A DNA stretch of 64,000 nt from the NCBI GenBank assembly GCA_026397725.1, contig JAPLUI010000179.1:28559-92558 (forward strand). The letters are read 5' to 3'. The stretch comes from Verrucomicrobiota bacterium (GTDB taxonomy: Bacteria; Verrucomicrobiota; Verrucomicrobiia; Verrucomicrobiales; Akkermansiaceae). Under the pieces are notes generated by a model that saw only the letters and a list, made by a program, of their open reading frames with translations, was not told the origin of the DNA and made no database searches. Positions 27,881 to 35,839 of the stretch are shown piece by piece (positions within the stretch are counted from its first letter, which is position 1; each line of letters opens with the position of its first letter). A program made the translations under genes and the position numbers.

Positions 27881-28759
27881 TCATCCGTGCCGGCCAGCCC
27901 GATTCGGGGCCAAATTGATCCCGCCGTCCGCGAGCTGCGCGAGTACTGCGGCGGGTAACATCGCGGCTTGGCGCAGCGCGGCAAGCGCCAGGGCATCGTG
28001 GCGTTTGGCCAGCCGCCGACCCTGCGCATCACGCACCAAGGGATGATGCAAATACACCGGCTCAGGTAACCCCAGCAGGGCTTGCAGCAAACGATGCAGA
28101 TGTGTGGAGGGCAGCAAATCCTCCCCGCGGGTGACGTGCGTGATGCCCTGGAACGCATCATCCACCACCACCGCAAGATGATAGGCCGTGCCAATGTCCT
28201 TGCGGGCGAGGATCACATCCCCGAGCAGGCCCGGATTGACCTCCAGCGTGCCGTGACGAAGATCGGTGAAGGTCAGTCGGCCGCTCCTCTCCGCCGCTTG
28301 CCCCGCATCCAGACGCCAAGCATGGGTGCTGCCCGCCGCGAGCCGTTGCTGCCGTTCCTCCATGCCCAGCCCGCGACAGGTCCCCGGATACAGCGGCCCT
28401 TCCGGCCCCTGGGGGGCGGCCGCCATCGCCGCCACCTCCTCCTCAATCTCGCGCCGCGTGCAAAAGCACGGATACACCAGCCCCAGCCGCCGCAGTTGCT
28501 CCAAGGCCGCCGCATACGCCGCCAGCCGGGTGGTCTGCCGCAAGGCCAAGCCATCCCAAGCAAATCCCAACCAGCGCAGATCCTCCTCGATGCCCGCATA
28601 ATACTCGTCGCGCACCCGGGTCGCATCGATGTCCTCGTGACGCAGCAGAAATTCCCCGCCATGCAGCCGCGCCAGATCATGCGCCACCTTGGCCGCCAAG
28701 GCATGACCAAGATGCAAGCGCCCGGTGGGACTCGGCGCAAACCGCGTACGCACGATCAT
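27881..28759 (-). CDS. gluQ: Glutamyl-Q tRNA(Asp) synthetase
   Basis: A truncated glutamyl-tRNA synthetase paralogue that adds glutamate to the queuosine base of tRNA-Asp. 292 residues, the usual length for GluQ (no anticodon-binding domain). HIGH-like FAPSPTGRLHLGHA, the zinc/insert region with CFCTRREIEEE, ITHVTRGEDLLPSTHLH and the KMSKS-like RRLAKRHD. The presence of GluQ implies queuosine-modified tRNA. Directly upstream of the rhomboid gene with almost no gap. Start ATG at 28759 gives the standard N-terminus. Confidence 0.92.
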   Translation of the reverse strand: MIVRTRFAPSPTGRLHLGHALAAKVAHDLARLHGGEFLLRHEDIDATRVRDEYYAGIEEDLRWLGFAWDGLALRQTTRLAAYAAALEQLRRLGLVYPCFCTRREIEEEVAAMAAAPQGPEGPLYPGTCRGLGMEERQQRLAAGSTHAWRLDAGQAAERSGRLTFTDLRHGTLEVNPGLLGDVILARKDIGTAYHLAVVVDDAFQGITHVTRGEDLLPSTHLHRLLQALLGLPEPVYLHHPLVRDAQGRRLAKRHDALALAALRQAAMLPAAVLAQLADGGINLAPNRAGRHG

Positions 28760-28927
28760 ACCGGACGCTGCGCTGAAGCGCCGTGCTCGCGGGCGGCTGC
28801 AGGTTCAGCGGAAGGCACGCCGTGACTGCAGGATTGAGGGGCAGACAATTGGCTCACGCATTTCAAGCAAGGGGGCCGTTTCCAAACTATCGAAAGTCCG
28901 CCCGGCGGGTGGCGCGGACTACTCTGG

Positions 28928-30223
28928 TTAGGGCCGTGGCTCGCCCCGCGTTTCAAGTTTCGTCATCCGTGCGTTGAGTTGTTCGATTTGTTTGCTCAGT
29001 TTCCGCATTTCGTTGAGCATCGCGGCGCTGGCGTCCGGGAGGCGGGATGTTTCCGGCTTGCCCTGTTGCGGACCTGGGTCACGGCGAGGGGCTTCGCGTG
29101 GCACCAGTTTGTCGGTGGGGGCCGGTGCTTGCGGCTTGGACTGTTTCATTTCCGCCTCCATGCGGCTGATTTCCTGCCGGGCCTTGGCGGCATGCTCGGG
29201 ATATCCTGCTGCCGCCAGATGCTCTGCAGCCTGGCGCAAATGCTGAATCCGTGCCGCAGGTGCATTATCTGCCGGCACCGCCGGCTTCGCCTGCACCGAT
29301 GGATTCCAGTTGGGCAGGTTGGGCCGGGCCATCGGACCTTGTGGTCCCGCCGTGTTGGGCTGGGCCGTCCAGGGGCCCCAGCCGCCCTGCCTGTTAGGCA
29401 TGACCATCGGCTGGTTCGGTCCCGCCGCATTGGGCTGAGGCATCGGCATCTCCTGCCAGTTGGGCAGGTTGGGCTGGCCCATCGGACCTTGCGGCCCCGC
29501 CATGTTGGGCTGGACCATTCGCGAGCCCCAGCCGCCCTGCCTGTTGGGCCGGGCCATCGGCCTTTGCGGTCCCGCCGTGTTGCGTTGGGCCATCCGGGGG
29601 CCCCAACCGCCCTGCCTGTTAGGCCGGGCCATCGAACGCTCCCGCCCTTCCGGCTTGGGTTGGGCTACCTGGTGCCGTGGTTCCGCTGGCCCTGGCTGGG
29701 CCATCGGACGTTGCGGTTTTTCCGCCTTGGGCTGGGCTGCCTGGTGCCGTGGTTCCGCTGGCCCTGGCTGGGCCATCGGACGTTGCGGTCCTTCCGCCTT
29801 GGGCTGGGTTGCCTGGTGCCGTGGTTCCGCTGGCCCTGGCTGGGCCATCGGACGTTGCGGTCCTTCCGCCTTGGGCTGGATTGCCTGGTGCTGTGGTTGG
29901 GTCGGCCCACTGGGTCGTTCGAGATTCGGCCGTTCCGGCTGTTTCATGGCGTTCTTAATCCGCTCGGCAAGTTGAGGATTGTCCTTGGCGAGCGCATGGA
30001 GACGCTCGGCAATGCCGCGAGCTTCCTCAACCTTGCCGGCGCGGCGCAGTTCCTGCATTTCGCGGAGCATGGCCCGAATCCGTTCGGGATTGGGTGCCTC
30101 GCGCTGGACTTCCTGGTGGGCGGGTGGGCTGCCCTGATCCTGCGCCTGGCTGGTCATGGGAAACAGCATCAGCCCGGCGGCAAACGCCGGAAACAATTGC
30201 AAACAATGGAGTGTTGGTTTCAT
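28928..30223 (-). CDS. Secreted Pro/Gln-rich tandem-repeat protein
   Basis: 431 residues with a signal peptide (LFPAFAAGLMLFPMTSQAQ). A helical N-terminal part (about 45-95, RAMLREMQELRRAGKVEEA) is followed by about 200 residues of tandem repeats. One type has a 24-residue unit containing PQRPMAQPGPAEPRHQ, repeated about four times as near-identical 72-bp DNA units; a second has PNRQGGWGPRMAQ-type units. The C-terminus returns to helices (RIQHLRQAAEHLAAAGYPEHA; LNEMRKLSKQIEQLNARMT, a coiled coil). No known family; perhaps an envelope or surface scaffold. The DNA repeats should make copy number unstable. Confidence 0.8.
   Translation of the reverse strand: MKPTLHCLQLFPAFAAGLMLFPMTSQAQDQGSPPAHQEVQREAPNPERIRAMLREMQELRRAGKVEEARGIAERLHALAKDNPQLAERIKNAMKQPERPNLERPSGPTQPQHQAIQPKAEGPQRPMAQPGPAEPRHQATQPKAEGPQRPMAQPGPAEPRHQAAQPKAEKPQRPMAQPGPAEPRHQVAQPKPEGRERSMARPNRQGGWGPRMAQRNTAGPQRPMARPNRQGGWGSRMVQPNMAGPQGPMGQPNLPNWQEMPMPQPNAAGPNQPMVMPNRQGGWGPWTAQPNTAGPQGPMARPNLPNWNPSVQAKPAVPADNAPAARIQHLRQAAEHLAAAGYPEHAAKARQEISRMEAEMKQSKPQAPAPTDKLVPREAPRRDPGPQQGKPETSRLPDASAAMLNEMRKLSKQIEQLNARMTKLETRGEPRP
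29680..29900. repeat. 72-bp tandem repeats inside the Pro/Gln-rich gene
   Basis: About three to four units of 72 bp with only a few base differences (for example CTTCCGCCTTGGGCTGG recurring with GGCCCTGGCTGGGCCATCGG). They keep the reading frame and encode the 24-residue unit of the overlapping gene. Confidence 0.85.
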
Positions 30224-30419
30224 GGTAATATGGGGCTGGTTTGATGAATCATCTCATTCTAAAAACCCGCCAGATCCGAAAAGTTGCCACTGCCAGGCGA
30301 ATTGTTCGGAAGACCGTCGCGGCTCGAAACGAGGTGGCAACCTCACCCGGCCGGGTTTCCAAGGCGTCAGATCGGTTTGCCCTTCCAAAACCGGAAGGCC
30401 CGGCTTAGTCTGCCCGCCC

Positions 30420-31301
30420 ATGAAAATCCCGATCGGCATGACGATGGCAATCTTCGCGACTTTCCAGGCTCCGGCCCAGGATGCTCAACCCGTTCAACTG
30501 TGGTCTGCCGCCGCGCCCGGTGCGCTGGGCACCGAGGGCAAGGACATTCCGACGCTCACCCCGTATCCGGCCAAGTCCGACAAGGCCACCGGCGCGGCGG
30601 TGGTGATCTGTCCCGGCGGCGGCTACGGCGGGTTGGCGGGGCATGAAGGCAAGGACTACGCGCTGTGGCTCAATGAACAGGGCATCACCGGGTTCGTCCT
30701 CAAGTACCGTCTCGGCAGTGCGGGCTACCGACATCCGGTCATGCTCGGCGACGCCGCTCGCGCCGTGCGCCTGGTCCGGGCCCGGGCCACCGAGTGGCAG
30801 GTGGATCCCAAGCGCGTCGGCATCATGGGCTCGTCGGCCGGCGGGCACCTGGCCGCGACCTTACTGACCCATTTCGATGCTGGCGACGCCAAGGCCAGCG
30901 ATGTCGTCGAGCGTCAGAGTTCGCGCCCCGATCTTGGCATCTTGTGCTACGCGGTCATTTCAATGGGTCCGAACACCCACCAAGGCTCAAAGCATAATCT
31001 GCTGGGTGACGCGCCTTCCGACGAGCTGGTGAAACTGCTCTCCAACGAACTGCAAGTCACGCCGCAGACTCCGCCGTGCTTCCTCTGGCATACCTGGGAG
31101 GACAGCGCCGTGAAGGTGGAAAACACGCTGGACTTCGCCCTCGCCCTGCGCCGCGCCGGCGTGCGCTTCGATTTGCACATCTACGAAAAAGGCGGCCATG
31201 GCCTCGGCTTGGGCAGCGGCACCGATGATCCGAGCAAATGGCTGGACTGGACGCGCGACTGTGCCTCGTGGCTCAAGGTGGAGGGTTTCGGGCGGAAATA
31301 G
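30420..31301 (+). CDS. Secreted alpha/beta-hydrolase esterase (carbohydrate-esterase-like)
   Basis: 293 residues with a short signal peptide (MKIPIGMTMAIFATFQAPAQ). The oxyanion-hole motif CPGGGYGGLAGHEGKDYA, the nucleophile GSSAGGHLAATL and a late His in KGGHGLGLG mark the BD-FAE/acetylxylan-esterase-like branch, which removes acetyl or feruloyl groups from plant polysaccharides. The acidic residue is probably in HTWEDSAV. Such genes usually accompany glycosidases, consistent with the rest of the window. Start ATG 30420 immediately precedes the signal peptide. Confidence 0.85.
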   Translation: MKIPIGMTMAIFATFQAPAQDAQPVQLWSAAAPGALGTEGKDIPTLTPYPAKSDKATGAAVVICPGGGYGGLAGHEGKDYALWLNEQGITGFVLKYRLGSAGYRHPVMLGDAARAVRLVRARATEWQVDPKRVGIMGSSAGGHLAATLLTHFDAGDAKASDVVERQSSRPDLGILCYAVISMGPNTHQGSKHNLLGDAPSDELVKLLSNELQVTPQTPPCFLWHTWEDSAVKVENTLDFALALRRAGVRFDLHIYEKGGHGLGLGSGTDDPSKWLDWTRDCASWLKVEGFGRK

Positions 31302-31414
31302 CGGAGCAACTCCAGCCCCAACATGCCACCGATGACGCGGTTGCAGCCTTGGACCTCGGCTCTCGATTGCGGATTTCAGGTTGAAATTTCTTGCTTTTTC
31401 ACCCTGTCACTTTC

Positions 31415-31443
31415 TTGACATTGGCGGCCGGATGGAGCACCAT
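31415..31443 (+). promoter_or_regulatory. Possible promoter of the 34-residue gene
   Basis: TTGACA at 31415-31420, 17-base spacer, then CACCAT, 65 bp upstream of the ATG at 31509. The -35 is consensus but the -10 is weak. Confidence 0.3.
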
Positions 31444-31508
31444 GGCGGTGCCGACGCGGAAAACAGTCCGCCGTCGGTACCCCAACCCACCTCAACCAAA
31501 TCAAAATC

Positions 31509-31613
31509 ATGGGCGACAAATCCCCCAAGGCAAACCAAAAGAAGTCCACCCAAAAGCAGGCCAAGGCCAGCAGCTCTTCCCAGGCGAAGAAGCAGGCCAC
31601 TATCAAGAAGTAG
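31509..31613 (+). CDS. 34-residue basic Lys/Gln-rich small protein
   Basis: A short gene starting MGDKSPKANQKKSTQKQAK and ending QAKKQATIKK. It is very rich in Lys, Gln, Ser and Ala, with no hydrophobic core. It resembles small MGDKSPK-type proteins found as orphan genes in diverse bacteria, whose role is unknown; nucleic-acid or ribosome binding is plausible from charge alone. The coding status is supported by this family resemblance, the ATG preceded by an A-rich leader (ACCAAATCAAAATC) and a candidate promoter upstream. Too short for most gene finders. Confidence 0.65.
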   Translation: MGDKSPKANQKKSTQKQAKASSSSQAKKQATIKK

Positions 31614-32093
31614 TAGCGGCTCGTTGGCGCAGGTCTCTCCTGATGCAAGCAACAGGAGAAACGGATACAGCTTTGCTCCTTCGCGCGGGTCCGAAGGATG
31701 GGACTGTCGTGGCGTGAACCGAACCGCCAGCCTCACTCGCAATCTTTGATTGCTGCGGAGGTTCGTGCTGGTGCGTGATCGCCCAACGGCTTTTTTTCGT
31801 TACTACTCAGGTATGGCAGAATCATTTATGGCAGAATCATTTCAGAATTGGAAAAAGTCATTGGATCAACCCCTGTCTGTGCGCATCCGCACGCAGACAG
31901 ACAGACCAGTGATGAATCCCCCTCAAGACTCTTGAAAAATGATTCTGCCATAAATGATTCTGCCATGAATTCTTTGGAACCTGAGTGGTAACCGGAAAAG
32001 AATGAATTTACTTTTCGCTGGTCTTCTTGGAAGGGGAATTCACGCTGCCGTCAAGGGATGCTCCATGGTGGGGCGGCCCGAGTTGTCATCGTC
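31614..32093. other. Intergenic region holding a MITE-like palindrome
   Basis: 480 bp without a supported gene. The first part (31614-31790) is unremarkable. A 194-bp inverted-repeat element fills 31799-31992, preceded by a run of seven T. The remainder leads into the exonuclease gene. Confidence 0.5.
31799..31992. mobile_element. MITE-like inverted-repeat element
   Basis: Terminal inverted repeats GTTACTACTCAGGT (31799-31812) and ACCTGAGTGGTAAC (31979-31992) match at 13 of 14 positions. Inside, the left arm has two head-to-tail copies of ATGGCAGAATCATTT (31813-31842), and the right arm two copies of the exact complement (31957-31971 approximate second copy; 31957 region preceded by the first). 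The centre is a GTCTGTGCG/CGCACGCAGAC hairpin near 31874-31902. There is no open reading frame for a transposase. AT-rich compared with neighbours. A non-autonomous element mobilised in trans is the simplest reading. Confidence 0.7.
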
Positions 32094-32801
32094 ATGAAGA
32101 TTTCCTGCCCCAATCCATCCTGCGGCCTGCCCCTGAGCGGCCCCAAGGCCATGCTCGGACGCCGCCATGCCTGCCCGAATTGCGGGCACTCCTTCATCTG
32201 GAGCGCTTGCTTCCACGCCGGGGATTCGTTCGTGATCTACGACCTCGAGACGACCGGCCTGTATCCCGATGCCGACGAGTTCATCCAGATCGCCGCTGTT
32301 AGATTGCGGGCGGGTTGCGTGTGTTCGGCGGAAACGTTCTTCAGCTTTGCCCGCCCCCGCCAGCGCATTTCGTCGTTCATCACCAGCTACACGGGCATCA
32401 GCAACGACGATGTGCGGGATGCGCCGCGGCCCGAAGAGGTTCTGTGCGGCTTTGCCCGCTGGGCTGGGGACGCCACCCTCATCGCACACAACGGCAAGCG
32501 CTTCGATGGCAAATTTCTGGCGGCGACCTGCCTGCGCCACCGCCTGCCGACGCGGGAGGCGCAGTGCATCGACTCGATTCACATCTCGAAGATGCTCTTC
32601 GGCAACACCCGTGGGACCGGGCATTCCCTGGACCATGTGAAGTCACGCCTCGGCTTGCAGGACACGGCCATGCGCCGGCACGATGCCCGGGGCGACGTGG
32701 ATCTCCTGGGCCGGGCCGTCGAGGAGATGTCGCGCCGGCTCAGCCTGGATGCCGCCTTCAATGGCGTGCCCCGCCACGCCACCCTGCTGCCCCACGCTTG
32801 A
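32094..32801 (+). CDS. Zinc-ribbon plus DEDDh 3'-5' exonuclease
   Basis: 235 residues. N-terminal zinc ribbon (CPNPSCGLPL ... CPNCGHSF, residues about 5-34) followed by an epsilon/DnaQ-type exonuclease: Exo I VIYDLETTGLYPDAD, Exo II IAHNGKRFDGKFL and Exo III HDARGDVDLLGRA with the catalytic His. Related domains proofread or process DNA or RNA 3' ends. The zinc-ribbon fusion may target it to a nucleic-acid substrate. ATG at 32094 is chosen to include the whole zinc ribbon. It is followed by a Gfo/Idh gene 92 bp downstream on the same strand. Confidence 0.87.
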   Translation: MKISCPNPSCGLPLSGPKAMLGRRHACPNCGHSFIWSACFHAGDSFVIYDLETTGLYPDADEFIQIAAVRLRAGCVCSAETFFSFARPRQRISSFITSYTGISNDDVRDAPRPEEVLCGFARWAGDATLIAHNGKRFDGKFLAATCLRHRLPTREAQCIDSIHISKMLFGNTRGTGHSLDHVKSRLGLQDTAMRRHDARGDVDLLGRAVEEMSRRLSLDAAFNGVPRHATLLPHA

Positions 32802-32893
32802 TCCCGTGCATGGGAAGACGCGAATTGCAAAAAACCGATTTCCCGCCTGGGTGCTGAAAGATGATCTCTTCCCGCAGCGTTATCCTGCCCGTG

Positions 32894-34129
32894 ATGAGTA
32901 CCGTGGACGAAAAGAAATCAACACGTCGTGACTTCCTGAAGACGACGGGCACGGCCGCCGCCGCATTTGGCTTTCCCACCATCATTCCTGCCAGTGCCCT
33001 TGGCAAGGGCAACACGCCGGCACCCAGTGAGCGCATCGTCATGGGCGGCATCGGCATCGGCAACATGGGCGGCGGCGATCTGGGCAATTTCCTCGGCAAC
33101 AATGAGGTGCAGTACGTCGCCGTTTCCGACGTGCGCAAGGGCTCCCGCAACGGAGCCAAGGAGCGGGTGGACAAGCAATACAACAACAAGGACTGCACCG
33201 CCTACGGCGACTTCCGCGAACTGCTGGCCCGCGAGGACATCGATGCCGTGCATATCGCCACTCCGGACCATTGGCACGCCATCATGGTGATCGAGGCCTG
33301 CCGCGCCGGCAAGGACGTGTATTGCCAGAAACCCGAGACGCGCACCTTGCGCGAGGGTCCGCTCATGGTGGAAGCCGCCCGCCGTTACGGCCGCGTGGTT
33401 TCCGGTGGCAGCCAGCGCGTGTTCGAGGACTACCGCGACATCGTCCGCAAATGTTGGGGCGGCGAGCTTGGGCCGATCAAATCCATCAACGTCAACGTCG
33501 ATCCGCTATCCCAGCCGTGCAACCTGCCAGCGGAGAACTGCCCCGATGACATGGACTGGGAAATGTGGCTCGGGCCCGCACCCTGGGCACCGTACAATCG
33601 CAATCGCTGCGATGGCAATTTCTCCTGCAACGGCAACAGTTGGCGGTCCTACAGCGACTATTCCGGCGGCGGCATGACCGACTGGGGCGCACACCATTTT
33701 GGGGGTGCCACTTTCGCCGTCGATATCCGGGAATTGCAGCCCGCCGAGGTCTCCCTGGTCGAAGAGGGTGGCAAGAAATTCGTTGCTCTCAAGTATCCCA
33801 ACGGAGTGGTGCTGACGCACAACAAGCCCGGCAAGGGCAATCTGGAGGTGGAAGGCACGCCGGGCGAGAAGCGGGCAGCCAAAGAGGTGCCCGGATACAA
33901 GGCCAAGGGCGGCATCTATTCCGACTTCACGCATTGCGTCAAGACCCGCGAAAGACCGTTCCGCGACATCGAGTTCGCCGTCAATACCGTGGCGGTCAGT
34001 CATCTCTGCATCATCGCCTACACCTTGGGCCGCTCGCTGAAGTGGGACGCCGCAAGACAACAATTCACCGGCGACGAAGAAGCCAACCGCTTCCTTGATC
34101 GGGCCCGCCGCGAACCATGGCAACTGTAG
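32894..34129 (+). CDS. Tat-exported Gfo/Idh/MocA family oxidoreductase
   Basis: 411 residues. Twin-arginine signal STRRDFLKTTGTAAAAFG, Rossmann motif MGGIGIGNMGGGDLG, the HWHAIMVIEAC block, and VYCQKPETRT where the usual EKP is QKP, keeping the catalytic lysine. The C-terminal domain shows GPAPWAPYNRNRC and MTDWGAHHFGGA. A cysteine pair (NRCDGNFSCNG) in the C-terminal domain may form a disulfide after export. Substrate probably a sugar or sugar derivative. It is followed 53 bp downstream by a HEAT-repeat gene, the same gene order as the paralogous pair at 24820-26815. Start ATG 32894 puts the RR motif near residue 10. Confidence 0.9.
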   Translation: MSTVDEKKSTRRDFLKTTGTAAAAFGFPTIIPASALGKGNTPAPSERIVMGGIGIGNMGGGDLGNFLGNNEVQYVAVSDVRKGSRNGAKERVDKQYNNKDCTAYGDFRELLAREDIDAVHIATPDHWHAIMVIEACRAGKDVYCQKPETRTLREGPLMVEAARRYGRVVSGGSQRVFEDYRDIVRKCWGGELGPIKSINVNVDPLSQPCNLPAENCPDDMDWEMWLGPAPWAPYNRNRCDGNFSCNGNSWRSYSDYSGGGMTDWGAHHFGGATFAVDIRELQPAEVSLVEEGGKKFVALKYPNGVVLTHNKPGKGNLEVEGTPGEKRAAKEVPGYKAKGGIYSDFTHCVKTRERPFRDIEFAVNTVAVSHLCIIAYTLGRSLKWDAARQQFTGDEEANRFLDRARREPWQL

Positions 34130-34182
34130 CCGACACTGCTCCATTCAAATCACAAAATCTCCATCAAGAAAGACACCGAATT

Positions 34183-34878
34183 ATGTTAGACCAAGCTTTT
34201 GACGCATTGAAGACCTATGACTGGGGAGTGGATCCCAATGTCCTCAAGCCCATCGACGAAGCGATCGTGGCGACCCACAGCGATGCCGCAGCCCGCAAGG
34301 AGCTGGAGGCCCGTCTGATCGCGGTGCTCAAGACCGAGATGCCTCGCGCTGCCAAGGATGCCGTGTGTCGCGCCCTCAAGACCATCGGCACGGCAGCCTC
34401 GGTCCCGGCGCTGGCGGCGTTGCTGGCGGATGAAAAGCTCTCCCACATGGCCCGTTACGCGCTCGAACGCATCCCCGAACCGGAAGCCGGCCAGGCCATG
34501 CGCGAGGCGCTCCCGAAGGTCTCCGCCAAGCTCAGGATCGGCCTCCTCGCATCGCTGGGGGTCCGCGGCGAAGCGACCGCAATCGCCCCGCTGCAAGCCC
34601 TGCTCGCTGACAGCGACCCGAGCGTCGCCGCCGCCGCCGCATACGGCTTGGGAGCTATCCGCTCGCTGGAGGCGGCCAAGGCCCTCGTCGTCACCAAGCC
34701 AAATGCCGGGACCAAGGCTGCCATCGCCGATGCCTCCATGGCATGCGCGGAAACGCTCCTGGCCGCCGGTAACAAGGTCGCCGCGAAAGCCACTTACGAG
34801 AAGATCCTCGCCAGCACTCCGTCCAAAGCGGCCAAGGCTGCCGCGACGCGCGGCCTGCAGGCGTGCGCCAGCAAGTAG
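34183..34878 (+). CDS. HEAT-repeat protein, partner of the adjacent oxidoreductase
   Basis: 231 residues of helical HEAT-type repeats: VPALAALLADEKLSHMAR, LERIPEPEAGQAMREALP, RIGLLASLGVRGEATAI, APLQALLADSDPSVA. It is clearly homologous to the protein at 24820-25506 (the same VPALAALL...EALPK...SLGVR pattern) but has no signal peptide; it begins MLDQAFDALKTYDWGVDP. Function unknown; a scaffold or assembly role for the exported oxidoreductase is possible. ATG at 34183 is used; the frame is open upstream to 34117. Confidence 0.75.
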   Translation: MLDQAFDALKTYDWGVDPNVLKPIDEAIVATHSDAAARKELEARLIAVLKTEMPRAAKDAVCRALKTIGTAASVPALAALLADEKLSHMARYALERIPEPEAGQAMREALPKVSAKLRIGLLASLGVRGEATAIAPLQALLADSDPSVAAAAAYGLGAIRSLEAAKALVVTKPNAGTKAAIADASMACAETLLAAGNKVAAKATYEKILASTPSKAAKAAATRGLQACASK

Positions 34879-35069
34879 CCCCGGCACGACCCTGAAACTC
34901 TCCGCATCCAAGCTGTTTCTCGTGCTCTGGCGGCATGGGTTCTCCAAAGGGATCCCATGCCGCGTCCAAAGTGGGGAGCTGCCCTTGCGGAAGGTATTTG
35001 TGCCGGTGCCATCGAATGCCCGGGTCGGCAAATATTCAATGCCAAGAGACCACCAGACTTGAACCAAAC

Positions 35070-35816
35070 ATGAATGACCAAATGAGACACCCGCAATCCG
35101 CAAAAACGAACCAGACCTTGCCACGCTTTGCCACCGCCGTGCTGGGCATGGCCCTCGCGCTGCCCGCCGCAGCCGAGGAAGCCAACTCCGCGGCGGCGCT
35201 GACCAGGGCCGCCGCGCCGGGCACGCAAGCGCTGGAGATCCGACTGCCCAAGCCCTTGTTCGTCGGCACGCCCAAGAACATCAAGTCCAAGAATCTGGAA
35301 AAGCCGCTCCCCGGCAAGCGCCCCATCTATCAGGTGCCCGCCGGCACGGTCTTGTTGTCCGCGGGCAAGAAGGTTGACAGCAGCGATCAAGCCCCGATCA
35401 TCGGCAGCTTGGAGTTGGTGACCGACAAGGACAAGGAAGGGAGCGACACCAGCATCGTGGAACTCTCACCGGGCAAACAGTATGTGCAGATCGACCTCGG
35501 CAAACCGGCACAGCTCGCCGCGCTGGTCGTCTGGCACTATCATCAGGATGCGCGCGTTTATCGCGACGTCGTGGTGCAGGTTGCGGAGGACCCGGATTTC
35601 ATCACCGGGGTGAGCACCCTGTTCAACAACGACGACGACAATTCCTCCGGACTGGGTGCGGGCAAGGACCAGGAGTACCTCGAGAACTATGAGGGAAAGC
35701 TGATCGACGGAAAGGGCGCCAAGGGGCGTTACGTCCGCCTTTTCAGCAACGGCAACACCTCCAACGACGCGAACCATTACATCGAAGTTGAGGTTTACGG
35801 CAAGTGGCCGGAATGA
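35070..35816 (+). CDS. Secreted discoidin-like (F5/8 type C) domain protein
   Basis: 248 residues with a signal peptide (RFATAVLGMALALPAAAEE). The C-terminal domain (about 105-245) resembles a galactose-binding-like/F5-8 C fold: QYVQIDLGKPAQLAALVVWH, YRDVVVQVAEDPDF, KGRYVRLFSNG and HYIEVEVYG. The middle contains LPKPLFVGTPKNIKSKNLEK, seen in short exported proteins near sugar-degradation genes. Probably binds carbohydrate at the cell surface; no catalytic domain. ATG at 35070 chosen; the frame upstream to 34935 is Cys-rich and unlikely. Confidence 0.72.
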   Translation: MNDQMRHPQSAKTNQTLPRFATAVLGMALALPAAAEEANSAAALTRAAAPGTQALEIRLPKPLFVGTPKNIKSKNLEKPLPGKRPIYQVPAGTVLLSAGKKVDSSDQAPIIGSLELVTDKDKEGSDTSIVELSPGKQYVQIDLGKPAQLAALVVWHYHQDARVYRDVVVQVAEDPDFITGVSTLFNNDDDNSSGLGAGKDQEYLENYEGKLIDGKGAKGRYVRLFSNGNTSNDANHYIEVEVYGKWPE

Positions 35817-35839
35817 ATCGCACCTGCGGATGAACCCCG

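Noticed and set aside
29680..29900. CRISPR-like regular repeats
   Set aside because: Units are 72 bp, contiguous without unique spacers, and encode an in-frame protein repeat.
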